In this document: positions 44,876 to 54,183 of the stretch, piece by piece
Layout: each line of letters opens with the position of its first letter
Numbering within the stretch: position 1 is the first letter of the stretch
Origin: Comamonas avium
GTDB taxonomy: Bacteria > Pseudomonadota > Gammaproteobacteria > Burkholderiales > Burkholderiaceae_C
Assembly: GCF_014836675.1 (NCBI RefSeq)
Contig: NZ_JACSQK010000003.1
Location: 62,001-126,000, forward strand
Reading direction: 5' to 3'
DNA length: 64,000 bases
Made by a program: the position numbers and the translations under genes
The notes under the pieces: generated by a model
What the model was told of the DNA's origin: nothing
The model's database searches: none
The model's input: the letters and a program-made list of their open reading frames with translations, nothing else

Positions 44876-46474
44876 ATGAACAACTTTTCTTCTCCAGTTA
44901 CGACTGACCGCGCGGAATTGCTGGCCCGTTTGGCCCAATCCGAAACGTATGACCTGCTCATTATCGGTGGTGGCGCTACCGGTTTAGGCACTGCCGTCGA
45001 TGCTGCAACGCGCGGTTTCAAGGTGTGCCTGATTGAGTCGCATGACTTTGCCAAGGGAACCTCATCGCGCGCAACCAAGCTGGTGCATGGCGGTGTGCGT
45101 TATCTGGCACAAGGCAATGTGTCCCTGGTGCGAGAAGCTCTGCATGAGCGCACCAGACTGCTCAATAACGCGCCACATCTGGCGCAGCCGCTGGCTTTTG
45201 TCATGCCGTCTTACAAGCTGCTGGATACGCCGTTTTATGGCGCGGGCCTGAAGATGTATGACGCACTGGCCGGCAAAGAAGGTCTGGGTCGTACGGAATT
45301 TCTGAGCAAAGACAAAACCTTGCGTCTGCTGCCCACCGTGCGAACTGATTCGCTCAAGGGTGGCGTGAAATACTGGGATGGCCAGTTTGACGATGCCCGT
45401 CTGGCGCTGGCTCTGGCGCGTACCGCTGCAGTCAAGGGTGCGTTGCTGGTCAATTACTGCCCCGCCAAGGAATTGCTGCACACCGATGGCAAGGTTTCAG
45501 GCGTGGTGTGTGAAGACGCCGAGACCGGCGCACGCTTTGAAGTGCGCGCCAAATGTGTGGTCAATGCAACAGGCCCTTGGGTCGACCTGTTTCGTCAGCA
45601 AGATGCCGAGTTGCTGGGCAAGCCGGTCAAGCCGATGGTGGCGCCCAGTCAAGGGGTGCACGTGGTTGTGGACCGTGAATTTCTGCCCTCTGACCACGCG
45701 CTGCTCGTACCCAAGACCGCCGATGGCCGGGTCCTGTTTGCCGTGCCATGGCTGGGCAAGGTCATTTTGGGCACTACCGACACGCCCCGTCACGATCTGG
45801 CCCGAGAGCCTCTGGCTTTCGAGCACGAAATTGAATTCATCCTCAAAGAAGCCGGTAACTACCTGTGCCGTCGTCCGACCCGTGCCGATGTGCGCAGCAT
45901 CTGGGTGGGCATGCGCCCACTGGTCAAGCCGCAAGATGATGATGGTGAGAACACCAAGAAGATCAGCCGTGAGCACACCGTAATGACCAGCAAGTCTGGT
46001 CTGGTCACTGTCACTGGCGGCAAATGGACCACTTATCGCGCCATGGCGGAGGATGTGCTGACGGAGTGCTTTGACCAGAAACTGTTGCCAGCGCGTGCCG
46101 GTGGTGTCACGGTAAAGCTGCCGTTGGTGGGTGCGCCCAAGCCAGAGCAGGTCAAGCACCGCATGAACGCTGCGCAGGGCGAGCATGTCTATGGCACAGA
46201 GGCTGCTGCTGTACACAGCTTGCCGGGCGCCGAGCGCATGCTGGCCGAGGGGCTGAGCGAAGCCATGGTGCGTTTTGCTGCACGCTATGAATATGCTCGT
46301 ACCGTGGAAGATGTGCTGGCTCGCCGTTGCCGGTTGCTGTTTCTGGACGCTCGCTTGGCAGCCAGTGTGGCCCCCCGTGTGGCAGAAATTTTGCAGCAAG
46401 AGTTGCCGGGCGTAGACGTGAAGCTGCCTGAATTTCTCATGCTGGCACAGCAATATTTGCCGACCAAGGCCTGA
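44876..46474 (+). CDS. glpD: Aerobic glycerol-3-phosphate dehydrogenase
   Basis: 532 residues from the ATG at 44876, preceded by GAGG. A membrane-associated flavoprotein that oxidises glycerol 3-phosphate to dihydroxyacetone phosphate and reduces ubiquinone. FAD-binding motif DLLIIGGGATGLGTAVDAATRG (GxGxxG core GGGATG) near residue 30; SSRATKLVHGGVRYL and VTGGKWTTYR are also family signatures. It completes the pathway from glycerol uptake through GlpK to glycolysis. Confidence 0.96.
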   Translation: MNNFSSPVTTDRAELLARLAQSETYDLLIIGGGATGLGTAVDAATRGFKVCLIESHDFAKGTSSRATKLVHGGVRYLAQGNVSLVREALHERTRLLNNAPHLAQPLAFVMPSYKLLDTPFYGAGLKMYDALAGKEGLGRTEFLSKDKTLRLLPTVRTDSLKGGVKYWDGQFDDARLALALARTAAVKGALLVNYCPAKELLHTDGKVSGVVCEDAETGARFEVRAKCVVNATGPWVDLFRQQDAELLGKPVKPMVAPSQGVHVVVDREFLPSDHALLVPKTADGRVLFAVPWLGKVILGTTDTPRHDLAREPLAFEHEIEFILKEAGNYLCRRPTRADVRSIWVGMRPLVKPQDDDGENTKKISREHTVMTSKSGLVTVTGGKWTTYRAMAEDVLTECFDQKLLPARAGGVTVKLPLVGAPKPEQVKHRMNAAQGEHVYGTEAAAVHSLPGAERMLAEGLSEAMVRFAARYEYARTVEDVLARRCRLLFLDARLAASVAPRVAEILQQELPGVDVKLPEFLMLAQQYLPTKA

Positions 46475-46496
46475 ACAAGCCAGTGCGGTAGATCTA

Positions 46497-46540
46497 AAAG
46501 CGCGAGAGACTTCTAAAAAGGAAGCTGCTCGCGCTTTGTT
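46497..46540 (+). terminator. Terminator-like hairpin after glpD
   Basis: AAAGCGCGAG (46497-46506) and CTCGCGCTTT (46528-46537) form a 10-bp stem with a nested CTTC/GAAG stem, followed by GTTTTA. The next 130 bases contain a fragment (TGTTAGCTATGCTTTTTT) like a repeat arm and then the spc promoter. Confidence 0.7.
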
Positions 46541-46669
46541 TTATGGGGTCTTGTAAGCTAAATAGCGTCAAATAAGCGTTATTGCTACGTTGTTAGCTAT
46601 GCTTTTTTATTGACGCTGAAAGCCGGGCTGCATTCCCCGAAAGTGTGGTGGTTTTCGCTATCTAAGCGG

Positions 46670-46698
46670 TTGACGCGCAAGGAAATTCTTGCGATAAT
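46670..46698 (+). promoter_or_regulatory. Promoter of the spc ribosomal-protein operon
   Basis: TTGACG (46670-46675) and GATAAT (46693-46698) with an exact 17-base spacer form a near-consensus sigma-70 promoter. Transcription should begin about 46705, leaving a leader of roughly 160 bases before rplN. The leader can form a stem CCTCC-GGA / TCC-G-GGAGG (46746-46766), a possible site for autoregulation. Confidence 0.85.
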
Positions 46699-46708
46699 CG
46701 CTAGCTTC

Positions 46709-46867
46709 ATGTGTAAAAGCGTGAAAGTTCTGCCCAGCGGGAAGCCCTCCGGAATGGTCCGGGAGGTGGACGACGGGCCCAAGACTGACTGGCTGCTTCG
46801 TTTGGCCCTTGAGAAGTTCTCTGGGGCTGTCCGGATCTGCTGGAGCAAGTTGGGAATATTGAAATGA
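46709..46867 (+). other. Possible leader ORF overlapping the rplN start
   Basis: A 52-codon frame begins with the ATG at 46709, a few bases after the predicted transcript start, and its TGA overlaps the rplN start as ATGA. There is no ribosome-binding site and no recognised similarity, so it could be chance. If translated, it would couple to rplN. Confidence 0.25.
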
Positions 46868-47232
46868 TCCAAACAGAATCTCGTTTAGAGGTTGCCGATA
46901 ACACGGGCGCGAAGTCTGTTCAGTGCATTAAGGTACTGGGCGGTTCACATCGTCGCTACGCAAGTGTTGGTGACATCATCAAAGTGAGCATCAAAGAAGC
47001 CGCTCCCCGTGGCCGCGTCAAAAAAGGCGAGGTTTACAGTGCAGTGGTAGTTCGTACAGCCAAGGGCATCCGCCGTGGCGACGGTTCTTTGGTGAAGTTC
47101 GATGGCAACGCTGCCGTTCTGCTGAACGCCAAGCTGGAGCCTATCGGCACTCGTATTTTTGGCCCCGTGACTCGTGAACTGCGTACCGAAAAGTTCATGA
47201 AGATCGTGTCCTTGGCACCTGAAGTTCTCTAA
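46864..47232 (+). CDS. rplN: Ribosomal protein L14 (uL14)
   Basis: 122 residues, canonical; begins [18 protein letters not shown]. It binds 23S rRNA at the subunit interface. It is the first gene after the promoter, whereas in many bacteria rpsQ and the rest of the S10 operon precede it directly; here glpD precedes it, so the S10 operon is elsewhere. rplX follows after 10 bases. Confidence 0.98.
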   Translation: MIQTESRLEVADNTGAKSVQCIKVLGGSHRRYASVGDIIKVSIKEAAPRGRVKKGEVYSAVVVRTAKGIRRGDGSLVKFDGNAAVLLNAKLEPIGTRIFGPVTRELRTEKFMKIVSLAPEVL

Positions 47233-47242
47233 GGAAAGCGCA

Positions 47243-47563
47243 ATGAACAAGATTCGCAAGGGCGACGAAGTCATCGTGCTGACCGGCCGTGACAAAGGCA
47301 AGCGTGGCGTAGTTGCCTCGCGCAAGGATGATTCTTACCTGGTGATCGATGGCGTGAACCTGGTTAAGAAGCACGTTAAGCCAAACCCCATGAAGGGCAC
47401 CACTGGCGGTATTGTGGAAAAGGTTATGCCTATTCACCAATCCAACGTGGCGATCTTCAATGCAGCGACTGGCAAGGCCGATCGCGTGGGCATTAAGGTG
47501 AACGCTGACGGTGCACGTGTACGCGTGTTCAAGTCTAACGGCGCCGAAATCAAGGCTGCCTAA
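47243..47563 (+). CDS. rplX: Ribosomal protein L24 (uL24)
   Basis: 106 residues with the KOW motif region [20 protein letters not shown] near the N-terminus. An assembly-initiating large-subunit protein. Preceded by AAGGAAAG; 12 bases to rplE. Confidence 0.98.
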   Translation: MNKIRKGDEVIVLTGRDKGKRGVVASRKDDSYLVIDGVNLVKKHVKPNPMKGTTGGIVEKVMPIHQSNVAIFNAATGKADRVGIKVNADGARVRVFKSNGAEIKAA

Positions 47564-47575
47564 GGAGCATCACAC

Positions 47576-48115
47576 ATGGCACGACTGCAAAAACTCTATC
47601 GCGAAAAGATCGCGGCTGAACTGAAAGAAAAGTTCGGTTACACCTCCGCTATGGAAGTGCCCCGCCTGAGCAAGATCACCCTGAACATGGGTGTGAGCGA
47701 AGCTGTGGCCGACAAGAAGGTGATGGACAACGCTGTGGCTGACCTGACCAAAATTGCTGGTCAGAAGCCCGTGGTGACCAAGGCCAAGAAGGCTATCGCA
47801 GGTTTCAAGATCCGTGAAGGCCAGGCAATTGGCTGCATGGTGACTCTGCGTGGCGTTCAAATGTACGAATTCCTGGACCGTTTCGTGACCGTGGCTCTGC
47901 CTCGCGTTCGCGACTTCCGCGGTATCTCGGGTCGTTCGTTTGACGGTCGCGGCAACTACAACGTTGGCGTTAAAGAACAGATCATTTTCCCTGAAATCGA
48001 ATACGACAAAGTGGATGCTCTGCGTGGTCTGAACATCAGCATCACGACAACGGCCAAGAACGACGAAGAGTGCAAGGCACTGCTCGCCGCGTTCAAATTC
48101 CCCTTCAAGAACTGA
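47576..48115 (+). CDS. rplE: Ribosomal protein L5 (uL5)
   Basis: 179 residues, standard length. Binds 5S rRNA in the central protuberance. Conserved [24 protein letters not shown] and RDFRGIS segments. Start preceded by AAGGAG. In E. coli the S8 repressor site lies at the start of this gene; I did not verify the equivalent fold here. Confidence 0.98.
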   Translation: MARLQKLYREKIAAELKEKFGYTSAMEVPRLSKITLNMGVSEAVADKKVMDNAVADLTKIAGQKPVVTKAKKAIAGFKIREGQAIGCMVTLRGVQMYEFLDRFVTVALPRVRDFRGISGRSFDGRGNYNVGVKEQIIFPEIEYDKVDALRGLNISITTTAKNDEECKALLAAFKFPFKN

Positions 48116-48123
48116 GGTAGCGC

Positions 48124-48429
48124 ATGGCTAAAAAAGCTTTGATCGAGCGCGAACTGAAGCGCGAAAAATTGGCCGCGAAGTTCGCTGCCAAGTACGCTGA
48201 ATTGAAGGCAATCGCCGGTGACGCAAAGCGTTCCGACGAAGAGCGTGATGCAGCCCGTCTGGGTCTGCAAAAGCTGCCTCGTAACGCCAACCCCACTCGC
48301 CAACGTAACCGTTGCGAGATCACTGGTCGTCCACGTGGCACATTCCGTCAATTCGGTCTGGGTCGCGCCAAGATCCGTGAACTGGCCTTCGCTGGTGACA
48401 TCCCTGGTGTCACCAAGGCCAGCTGGTAA
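48124..48429 (+). CDS. rpsN: Ribosomal protein S14 (uS14), zinc-free type
   Basis: 101 residues, the long form without the CxxC pairs of the zinc-binding paralogue. C-terminal [20 protein letters not shown] is the rRNA-binding signature. It lies between rplE and rpsH as in E. coli. Confidence 0.98.
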   Translation: MAKKALIERELKREKLAAKFAAKYAELKAIAGDAKRSDEERDAARLGLQKLPRNANPTRQRNRCEITGRPRGTFRQFGLGRAKIRELAFAGDIPGVTKASW

Positions 48430-48449
48430 GCAAGTAGGAGAGATACAAG

Positions 48450-48845
48450 ATGAGCATGAGTGATCCTATCGCCGACTTGCTGACCCGTATTCGCAACGCC
48501 CAAATGGTGTCCAAGGCCACTGTGTCGGTTCCTTCATCCAAAGTGAAGGTTGCCATTGCACAAGTGCTGAAGGACGAGGGCTATGTTGACGGTTTTGAAG
48601 TCAAAACCGAAGACGGTAAGTCTGAACTCGTTATTACCCTGAAGTACTACGCCGGTCGCCCTGTGATCGAACGTATTGAACGTGTAAGCCGTCCTGGCCT
48701 GCGCGTTTACAAGGGCCGTGACGCTATTCCTCAAGTCCAAAACGGCTTGGGTGTGGCCATTGTTACCACCCCTAAGGGTGTGATGACAGATCGCAAAGCA
48801 CGTGCTACCGGTGTCGGCGGCGAAGTGCTGTGCTATGTGGCCTAA
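48450..48845 (+). CDS. rpsH: Ribosomal protein S8 (uS8)
   Basis: 131 residues; begins [18 protein letters not shown]. Primary binder of the 16S central domain and, in E. coli, translational repressor of the spc operon. Preceded by GGAGAG. Confidence 0.98.
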   Translation: MSMSDPIADLLTRIRNAQMVSKATVSVPSSKVKVAIAQVLKDEGYVDGFEVKTEDGKSELVITLKYYAGRPVIERIERVSRPGLRVYKGRDAIPQVQNGLGVAIVTTPKGVMTDRKARATGVGGEVLCYVA

Positions 48846-48869
48846 CAGACATTAAGGAGAAATACTGAA

Positions 48870-49403
48870 ATGTCTCGCGTAGCTAAAGCAAATGTGACCA
48901 TCCCCGCTGGCGTGGATGTGTCTATGAATGCTGAATCCATCAAGGTCAAGGGCAAGGGCGGTGAACTGTCCCAAGCTCTGAACGCTTTGGTCGTTATCAG
49001 CAACAACGAAGGCAAGCTGTCGTTTGCCCCAGCAAACGATTCCCGTGATGCTGACGCTCTGGCCGGTACTTTCCGCCAGTTGGTCAACAACATGGTGAAG
49101 GGTGTAACCGAAGGCTTCGAAAAGAAGCTGAGCCTGATCGGCGTGGGTTACAAGGCTTCCGTGCAAGGTTCCAAGTTGAACCTGGCTGTAGGCTTTTCGC
49201 ACCCTGTGAACTTCGAAGCCCCTCAAGGCATCACCATCACTACCCCCACTCCGACTGAAATCGTGATCAAGGGTGCTGACCGCCAAGTGGTAGGTCAGCT
49301 GGCTGCTGAGATCCGTGCCGTTCGTCCTCCTGAGCCCTACAAGGGTAAGGGCATCCGCTATGTGGATGAGAAGGTCGTGATCAAAGAGACCAAGAAGAAG
49401 TAA
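48870..49403 (+). CDS. rplF: Ribosomal protein L6 (uL6)
   Basis: 177 residues; two repeated alpha/beta halves. The C-terminal [19 protein letters not shown] is the family signature. Start preceded by AAGGAGA. Confidence 0.98.
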   Translation: MSRVAKANVTIPAGVDVSMNAESIKVKGKGGELSQALNALVVISNNEGKLSFAPANDSRDADALAGTFRQLVNNMVKGVTEGFEKKLSLIGVGYKASVQGSKLNLAVGFSHPVNFEAPQGITITTPTPTEIVIKGADRQVVGQLAAEIRAVRPPEPYKGKGIRYVDEKVVIKETKKK

Positions 49404-49414
49404 GGAGCTGCAAT

Positions 49415-49780
49415 ATGTTGACCAAGAAAGAGCAGCGTCTGCGTCGTGCACGCCAAACTCGTATTCGCATTGCACAGCAAGGCGTGGCGCGTTTGAGCGT
49501 GAACCGCACGAACCTCCACATCTACGCCAGCGTCTTCTCCGAAGACGGTACCAAGGTGTTGGCCACAGCTTCGACTGCCGAAGCCACTGTGCGCGCACAA
49601 TTGGGCGCCGCTGGCAAGGGTGGCAACGTGGCTGCCGCCACACAAATCGGCAAGTTGATTGCCGAGCGTGCTAAGGCTGCCGGCGTTGAGAAAGTGGCTT
49701 TCGACCGCGCCGGTTTTGCATACCACGGCCGTGTGAAGGCTTTGGCAGAGGCCGCTCGCGAAGCGGGCCTGCAGTTCTAA
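49415..49780 (+). CDS. rplR: Ribosomal protein L18 (uL18)
   Basis: 121 residues; arginine-rich N-terminus ([16 protein letters not shown]) and [23 protein letters not shown] ([15 protein letters not shown] core). Binds 5S rRNA together with L5. Confidence 0.98.
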   Translation: MLTKKEQRLRRARQTRIRIAQQGVARLSVNRTNLHIYASVFSEDGTKVLATASTAEATVRAQLGAAGKGGNVAAATQIGKLIAERAKAAGVEKVAFDRAGFAYHGRVKALAEAAREAGLQF

Positions 49781-49795
49781 GCGGAGCGGACAAAA

Positions 49796-50317
49796 ATGGC
49801 AAAGTTTTCCCCCAAGGTGCAAGACGAAGGTCGTGACGACGGTCTGCGCGAAAAAATGATCGCGGTGAACCGCGTCACCAAGGTTGTGAAGGGCGGTCGT
49901 ATCCTCGGCTTCGCTGCACTGACCGTGGTTGGCGACGGTGATGGCCGTATTGGCATGGGTAAGGGCAAGTCGAAAGAAGTGCCTGCAGCCGTGCAAAAGG
50001 GCATGGAAGAGTCCCGCCGCAACATGATGAAGGTTTCGCTCAAGAGCGGCTCCATCCACCACTCTGTGTTGGGTCATCATGGTGCAGCTCGCGTGGAACT
50101 CCACCCAGCTCCCAAGGGTACCGGCATTATTGCTGGCGGCCCAATGCGCGCTGTGTTCGAAGTGGTCGGTATCACCGACATCGTGGCCAAAAGCCATGGC
50201 TCTTCGAACCCTTACAACATGGTTCGCGCCACGCTCGACGCTTTGAAGAACTCCACAACTCCTTCGGAAGTGGCAGCAAAGCGCGGCAAGTCGGTTGAAG
50301 ACATCTTCACCGCCTGA
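49796..50317 (+). CDS. rpsE: Ribosomal protein S5 (uS5)
   Basis: 173 residues. Double-stranded RNA-binding fold in the N-terminal half ([19 protein letters not shown]) and [17 protein letters not shown]. Functions in decoding fidelity and mRNA entry. Confidence 0.98.
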   Translation: MAKFSPKVQDEGRDDGLREKMIAVNRVTKVVKGGRILGFAALTVVGDGDGRIGMGKGKSKEVPAAVQKGMEESRRNMMKVSLKSGSIHHSVLGHHGAARVELHPAPKGTGIIAGGPMRAVFEVVGITDIVAKSHGSSNPYNMVRATLDALKNSTTPSEVAAKRGKSVEDIFTA

Positions 50318-50331
50318 TCGGAGTCCAGCAC

Positions 50332-50514
50332 ATGACAACACAACAAACTGTCAAGATTCAGCTGGTTCGTAGCCCTATTGGCACCAAAGAGTCGCACCGT
50401 GCGACTGTGCGTGGCCTGGGTCTGCGTAAGCTGAACAGCGTCAGCGAACTGCAGGATTCTCCTGAAGTGCGCGGCATGATTAACAAGATCGCCTACTTGG
50501 TGAAGGTTCTGTGA
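50332..50514 (+). CDS. rpmD: Ribosomal protein L30 (uL30)
   Basis: 60 residues; [27 protein letters not shown] (core [13 protein letters not shown]) is typical. It is short but matches the family in full and lies between rpsE and rplO. Confidence 0.97.
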   Translation: MTTQQTVKIQLVRSPIGTKESHRATVRGLGLRKLNSVSELQDSPEVRGMINKIAYLVKVL

Positions 50515-50525
50515 AAGGATTGATG

Positions 50526-50957
50526 ATGGAACTCAATAGCATCAAGCCTGCAGAAGGCGCCAAGCACGCTAAGCGTCGCGTTGGCCGCGGTATCGGCTCC
50601 GGTCTGGGTAAGACTGCCGGTCGTGGTCACAAGGGTCAAAAATCGCGTTCGGGTGGCTACCACAAGGTAGGCTTCGAAGGCGGTCAAATGCCTTTGCAAC
50701 GTCGTTTGCCTAAGCGCGGCTTCAAGTCCATGACTTTGAAGTTCAACGCTGAAGTGACATTGGCTGCTCTGGAGCAGCTGGGTCTGGCCGACGTTGATGT
50801 CGCAGCACTGAAGCAAGCAAACTTGGTAGCTTCCAACGCCCTGGTGGTGAAGGTTATCAAGAGCGGTGAGTTGACCAAGGCTATCAAGCTGAGCGGCATT
50901 GTCGCTACAGCCGGTGCCAAGGCCGCCATCGAAGCTGCCGGTGGCAGCATCGCCTGA
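50526..50957 (+). CDS. rplO: Ribosomal protein L15 (uL15)
   Basis: 143 residues from the ATG at 50526, chosen because AAAGGA lies 6 bases upstream and the family begins [14 protein letters not shown]; the ATG one codon earlier is too close to that site. Glycine-rich [19 protein letters not shown] is conserved. Precedes secY. Confidence 0.97.
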   Translation: MELNSIKPAEGAKHAKRRVGRGIGSGLGKTAGRGHKGQKSRSGGYHKVGFEGGQMPLQRRLPKRGFKSMTLKFNAEVTLAALEQLGLADVDVAALKQANLVASNALVVKVIKSGELTKAIKLSGIVATAGAKAAIEAAGGSIA

Positions 50958-50979
50958 TTAAGTTCTGAAAGAGACATCC

Positions 50980-52293
50980 GTGGCTACTAGCGCAGCTCAA
51001 ATTGCAAAAACCGGCAAGTTTGGCGACTTGCGTCGCCGACTGGTTTTTCTGTTGCTTGCGTTGGTCGTTTACCGTATCGGGGCGCATATCCCCGTGCCGG
51101 GCATCGATCCAGCGCAGCTGCAGCAGCTGTTTAATGGCCAGCAGGGCATTCTCAACCTGTTCAATATGTTCTCGGGTGGAGCGCTCTCGCGCTTCACAGT
51201 GTTTGCACTGGGGATCATGCCGTATATCTCGGCATCGATCATCATGCAGCTGATGACGTATGTCGTCCCTACATTTGAGCAGCTGAAGAAGGAGGGTGAG
51301 GCGGGTCGTCGCAAGATTACTCAATACACCCGCTACGGCACTTTGGGCCTGGCACTCTTTCAGTCGTTGGGTATTGCCGTGGCTTTGGAAAGCTCTCCAG
51401 GTCTGGTGTTGGATCCAGGTTTTGGCTTCCGCATGACTGCGGTGGTCAGCCTGACAGCTGGCACTATGTTCCTGATGTGGCTCGGCGAGCAGATCACAGA
51501 ACGTGGTCTGGGCAACGGTATTTCTATCCTGATTTTTGCTGGTATTGCCGCAGGCTTGCCCAGCTCGATCGGTGGATTGCTGGAGCTGGTTCGTACCGGT
51601 GCCATGAGCATTCTGGCCGCGATCTTTATCGTCCTCGTAGTGGCAGCAGTGACGTACTTCGTCGTGTTTGTCGAGCGTGGTCAAAGAAAGATCTTGGTGA
51701 ATTACGCACGCCGCCAAGTCGGCAATAAGGTGTACGGTGGTCAGTCTTCGCACTTGCCACTGAAGTTGAACATGGCAGGTGTCATTCCTCCCATCTTTGC
51801 TTCTTCGATCATCTTGTTGCCAGCAACCGTGGTGAATTGGTTCAGTGCAGGAGAATCCATGCGCTGGTTGAAGGACATTGCATCGACACTGACCCCCGGT
51901 CAGCCGATTTATGTGATGCTCTACGCCGCCGCAATCATTTTCTTCTGTTTCTTCTACACGGCACTTGTGTTCAATAGTCGCGAGACCGCCGATAATCTGA
52001 AGAAGAGTGGTGCTTTCATCCCAGGCATTCGTCCTGGTGATCAGACTGCCCGCTACATTGACAAAATTTTGGTGCGTTTGACACTGGCTGGCGCCGTCTA
52101 CATTACGTTTGTATGTCTGTTGCCTGAGTTCTTAATTCTGAAGTACAACGTTCCGTTTTACTTCGGTGGTACATCACTGCTGATTATTGTGGTGGTGACC
52201 ATGGACTTCATGGCGCAAGTACAAAACTACATGATGTCGCAGCAGTACGAGTCCCTTCTTAAGAAGGCCAACTTCAAGGCATCAGGTCACTGA
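50980..52293 (+). CDS. secY: Preprotein translocase subunit SecY
   Basis: 437 residues from a GTG start. The ten-membrane-segment channel of the Sec translocon. [28 protein letters not shown] (core [12 protein letters not shown]) begins the protein, and [20 protein letters not shown] loop ([16 protein letters not shown]) is the SecA/ribosome-binding cytoplasmic loop. The spacer to rpmJ (140 bases) lacks infA, which often lies here in betaproteobacteria, and holds a perfect hairpin. Confidence 0.97.
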   Translation: MATSAAQIAKTGKFGDLRRRLVFLLLALVVYRIGAHIPVPGIDPAQLQQLFNGQQGILNLFNMFSGGALSRFTVFALGIMPYISASIIMQLMTYVVPTFEQLKKEGEAGRRKITQYTRYGTLGLALFQSLGIAVALESSPGLVLDPGFGFRMTAVVSLTAGTMFLMWLGEQITERGLGNGISILIFAGIAAGLPSSIGGLLELVRTGAMSILAAIFIVLVVAAVTYFVVFVERGQRKILVNYARRQVGNKVYGGQSSHLPLKLNMAGVIPPIFASSIILLPATVVNWFSAGESMRWLKDIASTLTPGQPIYVMLYAAAIIFFCFFYTALVFNSRETADNLKKSGAFIPGIRPGDQTARYIDKILVRLTLAGAVYITFVCLLPEFLILKYNVPFYFGGTSLLIIVVVTMDFMAQVQNYMMSQQYESLLKKANFKASGH

Positions 52294-52305
52294 GATATGA
52301 AGGCC

Positions 52306-52333
52306 ATTCCTTCTGGGAAATCCCAGAAGGAAT
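52306..52333 (+). promoter_or_regulatory. Perfect hairpin between secY and rpmJ
   Basis: ATTCCTTCTGGG (52306-52317) and CCCAGAAGGAAT (52322-52333) form a perfect 12-bp stem with loop AAAT. No T run follows, so it is unlikely to be a simple terminator; an mRNA-processing or stability element between the spc and alpha segments is possible. Confidence 0.6.
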
Positions 52334-52433
52334 CCCATAACAGGCAAGTATGAGTGCTCTACATTTTTTCGCGGTCACAGGCAGTGTCCAGGTCGAAAAA
52401 GTGAATACGGATGCAAAGTTTTAGGAGAATGAA

Positions 52434-52547
52434 ATGAGAGTTTCGGCTTCGGTCAAGAAAATCTGCCGCAACTGCAAGATCATCCGCCGTAAAGGCGTGG
52501 TACGCGTGATCTGCACAGACCAGCGCCATAAGCAGCGCCAGGGCTGA
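52434..52547 (+). CDS. rpmJ: Ribosomal protein L36 (bL36), zinc-binding type
   Basis: 37 residues: a complete bL36 read directly from the sequence. Zinc ligands Cys11, Cys14, Cys27 and His32 are present (CRNC ... ICTDQRH). Preceded by TTAGGAGAATGAA, a strong ribosome-binding site. It opens the alpha segment, 22 bases before rpsM. Confidence 0.97.
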   Translation: MRVSASVKKICRNCKIIRRKGVVRVICTDQRHKQRQG

Positions 52548-52569
52548 TTGAAAGTATTAGAGGACTAAT

Positions 52570-52935
52570 ATGGCACGTATTGCTGGTATTAACATCCCGC
52601 CCCACAAGCATGCTGAAATCGGCCTGACCGCCATTTTCGGTGTTGGTCGTACGACTGCTCGCAAAATTTGCGAAGCTTGCGGTATCGATTACTCCAAGAA
52701 AATCAAAGAGTTGACTGACTCGGATCTGGAAAAGATCCGTGACGTGTTGGCTCCTATGACTCTGGAAGGTGACCTGCGTCGCGAAACAACCATGAACATC
52801 AAGCGTTTGATGGACATTGGTTGCTACCGCGGTTTCCGTCACCGTCGTGGTCTGCCTATGCGCGGTCAACGTACTCGTACCAATGCCCGTACTCGTAAGG
52901 GTCCGCGCAAAGGCGCTGCGGCACTGAAGAAATAA
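52570..52935 (+). CDS. rpsM: Ribosomal protein S13 (uS13)
   Basis: 121 residues; begins [19 protein letters not shown], ends with the basic [15 protein letters not shown] tail. Located at the head of the 30S, contacts tRNA and the 50S. Confidence 0.98.
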   Translation: MARIAGINIPPHKHAEIGLTAIFGVGRTTARKICEACGIDYSKKIKELTDSDLEKIRDVLAPMTLEGDLRRETTMNIKRLMDIGCYRGFRHRRGLPMRGQRTRTNARTRKGPRKGAAALKK

Positions 52936-52952
52936 GGGATTGAGAGATCACT

Positions 52953-53354
52953 ATGGCTAAGGCACAAAACAACGCTGCAGCACGCGTACGTAAGAAAGTT
53001 CGCAAGAACATTTCGGACGGCATTGCACACGTGCACGCTTCGTTTAACAACACGATCATCACTATCACCGACCGTCAAGGCAACGCTCTGTCGTGGGCTT
53101 CGTCGGGTGGCCAGGGCTTCAAGGGTTCGCGCAAGTCGACTCCTTTTGCAGCTCAGGTTGCGTCGGAAGTGGCTGGTCGCGCTGCTATCGAACAGGGCAT
53201 CAAGAACCTGGACGTCGAAATCAAGGGTCCCGGTCCTGGCCGTGAATCTTCGGTTCGCGCCCTGGGTGCTCTGGGTATCCGCATCACTTCCATTGCGGAC
53301 GTGACACCGGTTCCCCATAACGGCTGCCGCCCTCAAAAGCGTCGTCGTATCTAA
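52953..53354 (+). CDS. rpsK: Ribosomal protein S11 (uS11)
   Basis: 133 residues; [19 protein letters not shown] and the C-terminal [18 protein letters not shown] are family signatures. 17 bases after rpsM. Confidence 0.98.
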   Translation: MAKAQNNAAARVRKKVRKNISDGIAHVHASFNNTIITITDRQGNALSWASSGGQGFKGSRKSTPFAAQVASEVAGRAAIEQGIKNLDVEIKGPGPGRESSVRALGALGIRITSIADVTPVPHNGCRPQKRRRI

Positions 53355-53370
53355 TTTTTGTAAGCCCACC

Positions 53371-53404
53371 GCCACCCGGGTTGTTTTATGACACCCCGGG
53401 TGGC
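53371..53404 (+). promoter_or_regulatory. Perfect hairpin between rpsK and rpsD
   Basis: GCCACCCGGG (53371-53380) and CCCGGGTGGC (53395-53404) pair perfectly over 10 bp with a 14-base loop. No T run follows. It lies 41 bases before the rpsD start and could affect expression of S4, which represses its own operon in E. coli. Confidence 0.55.
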
Positions 53405-53445
53405 TCCCGTGTTTAAGCACGGCAGATGACATAAAGGAAGCTCAA

Positions 53446-54069
53446 GTGGCACGCTATCTCGGCCCCAAGGCCAAACTCTCCCGCCGTGAAGGCACCGACC
53501 TGTTCCTGAAGAGCGCACGTCGCTCCATCGCGGACAAGGCAAAGTTCGACACCAAGCCTGGCCAACACGGTCGCACATCTGGTCAGCGTACGTCTGACTA
53601 CGGTCTGCAACTGCGTGAAAAGCAGAAGGTCAAGCGCATGTACGGCGTGCTGGAAAAGCAATTCCGCCGTTACTTCGAAGCTGCTGACCAGAAGAAGGGC
53701 AACACTGGCGCGAACCTGCTGGGTCTGCTGGAAACTCGTCTGGACAACGTGGTCTACCGCATGGGCTTCGGCTCTACACGTGCTGAAGCACGTCAGCTGG
53801 TATCCCACAAGGCCATCACTGTGAACGGCCAATCCGTCAACATCGCTTCGTACCTGGTCAAGGCCGGTGACGTGGTTGCTGTGCGCGAAAAGTCCAAGAA
53901 GCAAGCCCGTATTGTTGAAGCCCTGCAATTGGCTCAACAAGTTGGCTTCCCCGCTTGGGTGGAAGTTAGCCTGGACAAGGCTGAAGGTACTTTCAAGCAA
54001 GTGCCTGACCGCGACCAATTCGCAGCTGACGTCAACGAATCGTTGATCGTCGAGTTGTACTCGCGTTAA
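53446..54069 (+). CDS. rpsD: Ribosomal protein S4 (uS4), zinc-free type
   Basis: 207 residues from a GTG start preceded by AAGGAAG. The N-terminus lacks the zinc cysteines of the C+ form. The S4 RNA-binding domain is near residues 95-160 ([30 protein letters not shown], core [13 protein letters not shown]). Initiates 16S assembly. Confidence 0.98.
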   Translation: MARYLGPKAKLSRREGTDLFLKSARRSIADKAKFDTKPGQHGRTSGQRTSDYGLQLREKQKVKRMYGVLEKQFRRYFEAADQKKGNTGANLLGLLETRLDNVVYRMGFGSTRAEARQLVSHKAITVNGQSVNIASYLVKAGDVVAVREKSKKQARIVEALQLAQQVGFPAWVEVSLDKAEGTFKQVPDRDQFAADVNESLIVELYSR

Positions 54070-54076
54070 TAGTCCC

Positions 54077-54129
54077 GGTTAATTTATTAACCAACCCCGT
54101 CCCTAAACCGCGAGGCATCGCGGTTTAGG
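54077..54129 (+). promoter_or_regulatory. Tandem hairpins between rpsD and rpoA
   Basis: Two perfect inverted repeats: GGTTAAT-TT-ATTAACC (54077-54092) and CCTAAACCGCGA-GGCA-TCGCGGTTTAGG (54102-54129, 12-bp stem). Neither is followed by a T run. They may stabilise or process the mRNA, allowing different levels of S4 and RNA polymerase alpha. Confidence 0.55.
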
Positions 54130-54183
54130 TGCTTCACCAGCCTTACCGGTGTAACGAGCCGGGGGTATTGAGAGGAAGTCTGC

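Noticed and set aside
52294..52433. A short infA gene between secY and rpmJ
   Set aside because: Read in all frames; no IF-1-like sequence, only a hairpin and the rpmJ ribosome-binding site.
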